Assembly (NCBI GenBank): GCA_018659605.1 | Contig: JABJMA010000034.1 | Span: 1 to 40,679, forward strand | DNA length: 40,679 nucleotides | Direction: 5' to 3' | From: Rickettsiales bacterium | Lineage (GTDB): Bacteria; Pseudomonadota; Alphaproteobacteria; Rickettsiales; JABIRX01 | Notes under the pieces: generated by a model | What the model was told of the DNA's origin: nothing | The model's database searches: none | What the model saw: the letters and a program-made list of their open reading frames with translations, nothing else | Made by a program: the position numbers and the translations under genes | Shown here: piece by piece, positions 35,053 to 40,679 of the stretch | How the letters are laid out: every line of letters begins with the position of its first letter | Position numbering within the stretch: position 1 is the first letter of the stretch

Positions 35053-36009
35053 TTATTCAAAAATAGGCTGGATAAAATCCATAAACCCCGAGCCTGCATA
35101 TTTTACACTATCTGGGTTAATACTATCCAAATATGATACTATAATTTGCTGAATAGGTTCGGCATTTATTTTCATCGCCCCCTTGGAAAGATGCAGATCA
35201 AATTCACATAATGACCTTTGATATGACCTTAAGCTTGTAGAGAACTTCTGATATGAGGTATTCTCCTGATAATTACGACGATAATCTGTCACCAGATCTA
35301 CAATTCTAACCATATTATAAGAAAATATTTCGTCCCAAAGGTCTTTGTTTGAATCTCCAAGACGCATAAACTTTTGTATTTTAATGTTATTTAAAGAGTT
35401 TAAATCACCAGAGAACCCTATGGATGTATGCCTACATTCAAAGGCTAACAATTGTGGCAAATGAGATATTTCTGCAAAAATCTGATCATGCTCATTGCTA
35501 GCAAGATACTCAACATCCATACCTATAGCCTTGTAAAACTTTGCAACAAGCTTTGATGGCTTGGTTTTACGAGTAATAATTACCTTCTTACCAGTATATA
35601 AATCCTCAATTATAACTCCAAATCCCGACCTCTCTGAGCCTGCAATAGGGTGGGCAGGAACAAAATTTTTACTATATTTATATTGCTGATCAAAAAGATC
35701 CTCAGCCATAATCTTAACCGAGCCAATATCGGTTATAATAGTATCTTTATTGGCATATTGATTTAATCCTATTATTATATCTTTGTAGCTTTCAAGATTA
35801 CTGCAAATAATGACCAGGTCAGCATCCTTTGTAACCTTATAGTCCATTGAGGCGGATATTTTCTGGCTTTGTAATGCCTTAATATATTGATCTTTATTAA
35901 CAATTATTGTTACATCTTTAGCAATTTTATTATTGTTTACGGCCTGGAGCAGTGATGAGCCCATCATGCCTGCGCCAATTATAACCAGTTTATTCAATAT
36001 ATGCCCCAT
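35053..36009 (-). CDS. tyrA: Prephenate/cyclohexadienyl dehydrogenase
   Basis: An NAD(P)-dependent dehydrogenase converting prephenate (or arogenate) towards tyrosine. The Rossmann motif is VIIGAGMMGSSLLQA. The family hallmark HPIAGSERSGFG carries the catalytic and substrate-binding residues, preceded by TDIGSVK. The helical C-terminal dimer domain includes HDQIFAEISHLPQLLAF. The 318 residues are normal. No other aromatic amino acid gene is in the window, so it is isolated and may have been kept alone. The start codon shares bases with the prmC start on the other strand (CCATGG at 36006-36011). Confidence 0.88.
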   Translation of the reverse strand: MGHILNKLVIIGAGMMGSSLLQAVNNNKIAKDVTIIVNKDQYIKALQSQKISASMDYKVTKDADLVIICSNLESYKDIIIGLNQYANKDTIITDIGSVKIMAEDLFDQQYKYSKNFVPAHPIAGSERSGFGVIIEDLYTGKKVIITRKTKPSKLVAKFYKAIGMDVEYLASNEHDQIFAEISHLPQLLAFECRHTSIGFSGDLNSLNNIKIQKFMRLGDSNKDLWDEIFSYNMVRIVDLVTDYRRNYQENTSYQKFSTSLRSYQRSLCEFDLHLSKGAMKINAEPIQQIIVSYLDSINPDSVKYAGSGFMDFIQPIFE

Positions 36010-36862
36010 GGATCAAAATATTAAGTTTCTAATTCACTCAGCCAGCTCAAAGTTAAAAACTATCTGTAGTAATTCCTATACACTAGACATCCAAATACTA
36101 CTTGGCCACGCATTAGATAAAGACAGAAGTTTTGTTATTTGCAATCCAGAATTTATCCCGAACCCTAAGCAGGCACAAAAATTTAATAATTTTGTAGAGA
36201 GGCGTAAAAAACAAGAGCCGGTTTCACATATATTGGGCTATAGAGAGTTTTACTCTAGAGAATTCTTTGTTTCTACAGATGTTTTAGATCCAAGAGCAGA
36301 TACAGAAACTTTAATTGATATAGTTAAAAATATATTTCCCTATGATAGTAAATTTGACTTTCTTGATATTGGAGCTGGTTCTGGCAATATCTTTACCACA
36401 ATCTTAGCAGAATTTGCGGATTCCCAGTGTTTTGCCTCGGATATAAGCGAAAATGCCCTAAAAATCGCTAAAAACAACGCAAAAAGTCACAAAGTGGAAA
36501 AAAGGGTGCATTTCATAAAAAGCGACTTACTAGAAAAACTACCAAAAACCTCCATTTTCGACCTAATTATCAGCAATCCGCCCTATATTCCATCCAAAAA
36601 CATCAGTTTTTTAGAAAAAGAGGTTTCTATGTACGACCCTATAATTGCTCTTGATGGAGGAAATGACGGACTAGACTTTTACCATAAAATTAGCAAAGAT
36701 GCCAAAAAGCACTTAAAAAAGGATGGAAAACTCCTTTTTGAGATAGGTTTTGATCAAAAAAAGGCGATTAGCGCAATATTGCTCAATAATAACTATCAAA
36801 ATCTAAAATTTTTTAAAGACTTAGCAAATAATGACAGGGCCATCTTGGCGGAATTAAATTAA
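36008..36862 (+). CDS. prmC: Peptide chain release factor N5-glutamine methyltransferase
   Basis: Methylates the Gln of the GGQ loop of release factors. The N-terminal helical domain (residues about 1-85) includes LDIQILLGHAL and ends with PVSHILGYREFYSREF, then DPRADTETLID. The methyltransferase domain has LDIGAGSGNI (motif I) and IISNPPYIPSKN (NPPY motif IV), and ends with NDRAILAEL, as in the family. I start at ATG 36008 (MDQNIKFLIHSA), which gives 284 residues, normal. Upstream in-frame starts lie inside tyrA on the other strand. prfA is not adjacent. Confidence 0.96.
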   Translation: MDQNIKFLIHSASSKLKTICSNSYTLDIQILLGHALDKDRSFVICNPEFIPNPKQAQKFNNFVERRKKQEPVSHILGYREFYSREFFVSTDVLDPRADTETLIDIVKNIFPYDSKFDFLDIGAGSGNIFTTILAEFADSQCFASDISENALKIAKNNAKSHKVEKRVHFIKSDLLEKLPKTSIFDLIISNPPYIPSKNISFLEKEVSMYDPIIALDGGNDGLDFYHKISKDAKKHLKKDGKLLFEIGFDQKKAISAILLNNNYQNLKFFKDLANNDRAILAELN

Positions 36863-36898
36863 ATCCAGCCACAACTACCAATCCTCCTAGATGGCAGC

Positions 36899-37546
36899 TT
36901 ATTTAGCTTTCGCTTTCTTTTTGACCTTTATAACACGAGTGCAGCCTAAAAAATCATGTACAGATCTACGATCACGTCCTAATAATAAGGGATCGTACCA
37001 AATCACACCAATAACAAAGCTATACATAGCCACCTTCCCTTGATTAAGGGCTACTAAAATTAGCACTATAATGGCTATTATCCATGGTATTAAGCCTAGT
37101 ATATATCGCAATATAACACGCCATAGAGATAGCGGTCTTTCCGTTTTATTATCAAGCAGCTTAAGCCCTAGGGCCATCTTACCAAAGGTTTGCTGATAGT
37201 TATAATGCATAAAAATATAGTAAATTGTGCCTATAGAGAAGATAAATATTGTAACAAATATAAAATCTAAGAAAAAGCTATGATTGGTAGCAAATCTAAT
37301 CATTTCATAATACTCAAATTGCTGTAATGGCTTAGATAGCGTATAAGAAAAAGTTGATCTAAACTGATTATAGAAATTTACCATAGCGTCATAAAACCAC
37401 AAGAGGTTGAATGCAATCCAAATTAAATAGCGAATCGTAAAAACAAAAAAATTATCAATAAAATATGCTACTGACCTTGTGAAAAAGCTTGCAAGATTAG
37501 TTCCGTTAGGAAAAAGTGGTCGTATCTTTGGCCTAAATAATATCAT
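36899..37546 (-). CDS. RDD-family inner-membrane protein
   Basis: A 215-residue integral membrane protein with the RDD layout. An N-terminal motif with Arg and Asp in the first hydrophobic segment (FFTRSVAYFIDNFF) is followed by about four hydrophobic helices and a conserved cytoplasmic stretch, QQTFGKMALGLKLLDNKT. It ends in LLGRDRRSVHDFLGCTRVI (Arg-Asp-type motif) before a Lys-rich tail. Function of RDD proteins is poorly defined; some are linked to ion transport. Its start codon abuts that of tsaC on the other strand. Confidence 0.85.
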   Translation of the reverse strand: MILFRPKIRPLFPNGTNLASFFTRSVAYFIDNFFVFTIRYLIWIAFNLLWFYDAMVNFYNQFRSTFSYTLSKPLQQFEYYEMIRFATNHSFFLDFIFVTIFIFSIGTIYYIFMHYNYQQTFGKMALGLKLLDNKTERPLSLWRVILRYILGLIPWIIAIIVLILVALNQGKVAMYSFVIGVIWYDPLLLGRDRRSVHDFLGCTRVIKVKKKAKAK

Positions 37547-38170
37547 ATGACTAGATTAATTAAAAATTATACTAAAATTCTTAAGCAGGGTGGGGTTGTT
37601 ATAATATCAACTGATACTGTTCCAGCAATAATTTGCAATGGCTTATCTGATGTTGCGGTAAAAAACATATATGAAATAAAACAGAGGTCTTATTCCAAAC
37701 CCATAGCCGTGCTTTGTCCTAATATAGCAATGTCACAAAAATATTTAGAGATTAATAAAGCTAGTATGGCCGTCCTAAAAGCCTTTTCTCCCGGTCCCAT
37801 TACGCTTGTTTTAAAGTCGCAAGAAAACAGTAAGTTATCAAAATATCTTAATTTAAATAGAAAAAATATAGGGCTAAGAATTCCTAATCATAGCTTCTTA
37901 ATCGACCTTATGGTGTCTTGCGGATTTCCCCTTGCTGCAACCAGTGCAAATATATCAAATGCGCTCCTTTCTTATGAAGCAATAGAATCAAACTTTAGGA
38001 ATAAAGTTAATTATATCAATATTGACAAATCCGTGAAAATCAAAACCACATCTTCTATATTTAGCATTGCTGACTATAGCAACATAACAGAATACCGTTC
38101 TGGGCCAATTTCTATAAAAGAAATTAAGGACTTTTTATTAAAGGAGGCTAATGCAAACAAAACCACATAA
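37547..38170 (+). CDS. tsaC: L-threonylcarbamoyladenylate synthase (TsaC/YrdC)
   Basis: Makes the threonylcarbamoyl-AMP used for the t6A37 modification of tRNAs reading ANN codons. The SUA5/YciO/YrdC signature is present: GGVVIISTDTVPAIICNG, IYEIKQRSYSKPIAVL (KxR motif), FSPGPITLVLKS, IGLRIPNHSFL and LAATSANISN. The 207 residues match the short YrdC type. The end overlaps xseA by 20 bases. The overlap carries the xseA ribosome-binding site, so the two are translationally coupled. Confidence 0.93.
   Translation: MTRLIKNYTKILKQGGVVIISTDTVPAIICNGLSDVAVKNIYEIKQRSYSKPIAVLCPNIAMSQKYLEINKASMAVLKAFSPGPITLVLKSQENSKLSKYLNLNRKNIGLRIPNHSFLIDLMVSCGFPLAATSANISNALLSYEAIESNFRNKVNYINIDKSVKIKTTSSIFSIADYSNITEYRSGPISIKEIKDFLLKEANANKTT
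38141..38147 (+). promoter_or_regulatory. Strong Shine-Dalgarno sequence for xseA, inside tsaC
   Basis: AAGGAGG ends 4 bases before the xseA ATG. Most genes in this window have no recognisable Shine-Dalgarno, so this one is unusual and fixes the xseA start. Confidence 0.8.
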
Positions 38171-39617
38171 TACCATAATTGAATACAGCGTGAGCGAAAT
38201 ATCTCAATCGATCAAAATCGTTGTTGAGTCTAGTTTTAATTTAGTAAAAATAAGGGGAGAAATTTCAAATTTAAAATTTCATCAATCTGGGCATGTGTAT
38301 CTCAGCCTTAAGGATGAAAACGCGGTTATAAATGGCGTATGCTTTAAAAATATAGCTACAACCTTAAAAATCAGGCCCGAGGAGGGGCTTGAAGTTGTGG
38401 CCGTTGGCAAGGTAACCACATATAGCGGTCGCTCTAATTATCAAATCATTATAACCAGCCTTGAGGTTGGCGGCATCGGATCACTAATGGCGCTGTTTGA
38501 GAAGCGGAAACAAGAGTTTATTGGCAAGGGGTACTTTGACAGTAAGCACAAAAAACCCATTCCTAAATTTCCCGAAAATCTGTATGTTGTTACTTCTGAG
38601 ACGGGCGCTGTCATCCAGGATATCATCCATAGAGTTGAGGCCAGATTTCCCCTTCACTTAATTATTGCTCCGGCAAAAGTACAGGGATCAGGGGCTGAAA
38701 TAGAGATTGCGAATAGAATAGTCCAAATTAACGAAATAGCCGATAAGGATGCTGACAACCTTATTATTATAGCTAGGGGTGGTGGATCTATAGAGGATTT
38801 ATGGTGTTTTAATGAGGAGATTATTCTAAAGGCTGTTTTTAATTCAAACATTCCAATTATTTCAGCAATTGGTCACGAAACCGATACAACCCTTATAGAT
38901 TATGCTTCAGATTTACGCGCCCCAACGCCAACCGCAGCAGCCGAGCTGGCAACTCCCATGAAGTCTGATTTACTTAGCTTGCTGATCGATCGCAAAGAAA
39001 GGCTTCGATTGTCTATAAATAAAATTTTGAATGACCCTGTTTTGAAGATATGTTCTTTAGAGCGCAGCCTAAATCATCAGGGCTCAATGTTGAATGAGAA
39101 ATACCAAAGGGTTGACTACATTGCAGACCTGTTGCACAGCTCTATTAGATTAAAGCTTAATAATTTAAAGCTAAAGTCCGAATCAATAGTTTGCCAAATT
39201 AAAACCCCAGCACAAATATTAGATTATTATCGGGATAAAATAGCAAATATTCTTATGCTTATAAACATACGCAGCCAGGGTCTTGTCAAGGCCTCATACG
39301 ATAAATTAAATTATCTAAATCCCAACAAACAAATATTAGACAATAAAGTTAGTCGTAACAAGGGTCTGGTTGATGGCATGGGGGGAAAATTAAAAAAATC
39401 GTCTTTTAATAGGCTACTCCTAGAAACCAATAATGTGGGGGTTGTGACAAAGTTATTGTCCAGCCTGAGTTACAAGAATGTTTTGGAAAGGGGTTTTGCA
39501 CTAATAAGAGACAAAAAAGGAGGGGTTATTAAAACAAAGGCAGGAATAAAAGCAAATAAAGAGATAGAAATTGAATTTTTTACTGATAAAGTATCCGTCC
39601 TAAACATTAACACATAA
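38151..39617 (+). CDS. xseA: Exodeoxyribonuclease VII large subunit
   Basis: The catalytic subunit of ExoVII, which degrades single-stranded DNA from either end. The N-terminal OB fold is the stretch VKIRGEISNLKFHQSGHVYL, with SLKDENAVINGVCF following. The catalytic domain has YVVTSETGAVIQDI, IIARGGGSIEDLWCFNEE, IPIISAIGHETDTTLIDYASDLRAPTPTAAAE (given in two parts: SAIGHETDTTL and DLRAPTPTAAAE). The C-terminal helical region of about 170 residues is consistent with the coiled coil that binds XseB. The 488 residues are normal. xseB is not in the window. Confidence 0.96.
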   Translation: MQTKPHNTIIEYSVSEISQSIKIVVESSFNLVKIRGEISNLKFHQSGHVYLSLKDENAVINGVCFKNIATTLKIRPEEGLEVVAVGKVTTYSGRSNYQIIITSLEVGGIGSLMALFEKRKQEFIGKGYFDSKHKKPIPKFPENLYVVTSETGAVIQDIIHRVEARFPLHLIIAPAKVQGSGAEIEIANRIVQINEIADKDADNLIIIARGGGSIEDLWCFNEEIILKAVFNSNIPIISAIGHETDTTLIDYASDLRAPTPTAAAELATPMKSDLLSLLIDRKERLRLSINKILNDPVLKICSLERSLNHQGSMLNEKYQRVDYIADLLHSSIRLKLNNLKLKSESIVCQIKTPAQILDYYRDKIANILMLINIRSQGLVKASYDKLNYLNPNKQILDNKVSRNKGLVDGMGGKLKKSSFNRLLLETNNVGVVTKLLSSLSYKNVLERGFALIRDKKGGVIKTKAGIKANKEIEIEFFTDKVSVLNINT

Positions 39618-39649
39618 TTAATATTCCGATAGTGAGCAAACCCAATCCT

Positions 39650-40096
39650 ATGAAGTTTTTAATCATAAACGCTGTTTTTTATGAAGATATTTCAGAAATG
39701 ATGCTTAATGGAGCAATTGCAGAATTGGGTGCCTTTGGACACTCTTATAACAAGCTCTCTGTGCCAGGTGCATTTGAGGTACCGGCCGCTATTAGCTATG
39801 CTGCAGATACTGAAAATTATGATGGGTTTATCTCTCTTGGTTGTATTATTAAGGGCGAAACCATTCATCACAAAATTGTGGCCCATGAAAGCGCTAGGGG
39901 TATAAATGATCTAGCCATGAGCTTAAATCTAGCCATCGGCAATGGGATTATTACCGTCGACAATTATGAGCAGGCCTTATTTAGGGCCGACATAAACAAG
40001 GGCAACAGGGGTGGGTTTGCTGCCCAAGCGGCAATAAAAATGGCAATTATACAAAAAAAGTTTTTTAACTTGTTGAAAGAAGATGATGATGAATGA
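39650..40096 (+). CDS. ribH: 6,7-dimethyl-8-ribityllumazine synthase
   Basis: Condenses 3,4-dihydroxy-2-butanone 4-phosphate with 5-amino-6-ribitylaminouracil, the penultimate step of riboflavin synthesis. Conserved pieces are VPGAFEVPAAI, GCIIKGETIHHKIVAHESARG (in which the second His of the HH pair is catalytic) and GNRGGFAAQAAIKMA near the end. I start at ATG 39650 (MKFLIINAVFYED), 148 residues; a GTG at 39632 would add six. Its 3' end overlaps nusB by 14 bases, the ribH-nusB pairing common across bacteria. Confidence 0.95.
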   Translation: MKFLIINAVFYEDISEMMLNGAIAELGAFGHSYNKLSVPGAFEVPAAISYAADTENYDGFISLGCIIKGETIHHKIVAHESARGINDLAMSLNLAIGNGIITVDNYEQALFRADINKGNRGGFAAQAAIKMAIIQKKFFNLLKEDDDE

Positions 40097-40559
40097 TAAT
40101 GAGCTTTCAAGCCTTTTAGATGACTTTAGCAAGCAAAGAAGATCACGAATTGTTGCTATGCAATCGGTATATAATATTGAGTTTATAGAAGATCAAGATG
40201 CGATGCTAATATCTCTAGACAATAATATTAGCCTATATCTAGAGGGAAGAAAAAATCCAGAGAGATACTTAAATAGGGATTTAATCTGCAAAATTTTCAA
40301 CTATGCTTTAGAAAATTATAAAAACCTTAATTTTGAAATTATAAAATATTTAAAAAATGAAGACTCCTTTGAGGGTCTTTCTCAAAATATCAAGGCAATT
40401 TTAAGATCCGCAATATCTGAGATAATAGTGTTTCCAGAAACCGATGCGCCTATTATAATTAATGAGTATACAGATATATCAAAAGAATTTGAGAGTTTGG
40501 AAAAAAGTAAATTTATTAATGCAATCTTAGACAAGGCTGCAAAATCATTGAGAAGCTAA
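40083..40559 (+). CDS. nusB: Transcription antitermination factor NusB
   Basis: An all-helical RNA-binding protein that works with NusE (S10) in rRNA antitermination. The N-terminal helix is KQRRSRIVAMQSVYNIEF, with the typical R-x-x-A-x-Q start. The C-terminal family text is ILRSAISEIIVFPETDAPII, then NEYTDISKEFESLEKSKFINAILDKAA (the E-F-x-x-x-x-S-x-F-x-N-A-x-L-D pattern). The 158 residues are normal. Three consecutive ATG codons begin at 40083, and which is used is unclear. Overlaps ribH. Confidence 0.94.
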   Translation: MMMNDNELSSLLDDFSKQRRSRIVAMQSVYNIEFIEDQDAMLISLDNNISLYLEGRKNPERYLNRDLICKIFNYALENYKNLNFEIIKYLKNEDSFEGLSQNIKAILRSAISEIIVFPETDAPIIINEYTDISKEFESLEKSKFINAILDKAAKSLRS

Positions 40560-40581
40560 TTACCGCTTGTAAAGAAAATCA

Positions 40582-40679
40582 ATGGATGAGCCTTATATTA
40601 TATCAAATTATATAGCCAAGCTTCTTGACAAGGGGGAAACCAATGATGACGTTGCCTCTATTTTTCTTAATAAAAACAA
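40582..40679 (+). CDS. Unidentified CDS, 3'-partial at the window edge
   Basis: An open frame from ATG 40582, 22 bases after nusB, runs to the end of the window: 32 residues beginning MDEPYIISNYIAKLLDKGE. The residues look helical and acidic; a family cannot be named from so little. In many genomes thiL follows nusB, but this N-terminus does not look like ThiL. Confidence 0.5.
   Translation, partial: MDEPYIISNYIAKLLDKGETNDDVASIFLNKN

Noticed and set aside
1-40679. CRISPR arrays, insertion sequences, tRNA or rRNA genes
   Set aside because: No spaced direct repeats, no transposase reading frames, and no cloverleaf or conserved tRNA T-arm sequence were seen in the intergenic regions.

Overview
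The window is about two-thirds A+T, densely packed and made almost entirely of housekeeping genes. The gene content points to an alphaproteobacterium, most likely a host-associated Rickettsiales-type (or Holosporales-type) lineage. The grounds are the murC-murB-ftsQ-ftsA-ftsZ block with a long-linker FtsZ, rsmG-parA-parB in a row, dgt divergent from an ErpA-type Fe-S carrier, glutathione synthetase, a single-copy type A RNase P RNA, AT-biased codons, and several genes caught decaying. The taxonomic placement is inference; no rRNA or tRNA gene lies in the window.

Layout. 1-709: 3' part of an unrecognised HExxH protein ending in a CaaX-like tetrapeptide. 0.8-3.7 kb: fumC, an orphan pseudopilin-like protein and an ArsR-type regulator. 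3.7-7.5 kb: a MurF-like ligase with an added membrane domain, rnpB, and a minus-strand ribF-lspA-small lipoprotein run in which all three genes overlap. 7.6-9.1 kb: a CysQ-like phosphatase overlapping truA. 9.2-12.2 kb (minus): dgt-rlmH and an exported pentapeptide-repeat protein. 12.3-13.6 kb: erpA-like gene and gshB. 13.7-19.8 kb (minus): murC-murB-ftsQ-ftsA-ftsZ, with no ddl where alphaproteobacteria usually carry it. 20-24 kb: pgsA, a methyltransferase relic, an nhaA gene with a 335-residue charged tail, and nadC. 24.3-26.8 kb: rsmG-parA-parB with two perfect parS sites; parA is frameshifted. 26.8-31.4 kb: ruvX, purH, a serine beta-lactamase-like gene broken by an 11-bp tandem duplication, and an outer-membrane porin. 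31.4-40.7 kb: tmk, a TPR-methyltransferase, mnmG, a prephenate dehydrogenase, prmC, an RDD membrane protein, tsaC-xseA, ribH-nusB and the first 98 bases of a further gene.

How the genes fit together. Envelope and division are the strongest theme (MurB, MurC, MurF-like, FtsQ, FtsA, FtsZ, LspA, PgsA). Cofactor genes form a second theme (RibF, RibH, NadC, GshB, ErpA), and RNA or ribosome modification a third (TruA, RlmH, RsmG, MnmG, TsaC, PrmC, NusB, rnpB). Chromosome segregation is represented by parABS.

The points most worth a second look are the possible host-prenylation motif on the left-edge HExxH protein, the NhaA tail, the parA frameshift with intact parB and parS, the third near-perfect parS inside truA, the 11-bp duplication, a 51-residue lipoprotein overlapping lspA, and three divergent gene pairs whose start codons touch or overlap.
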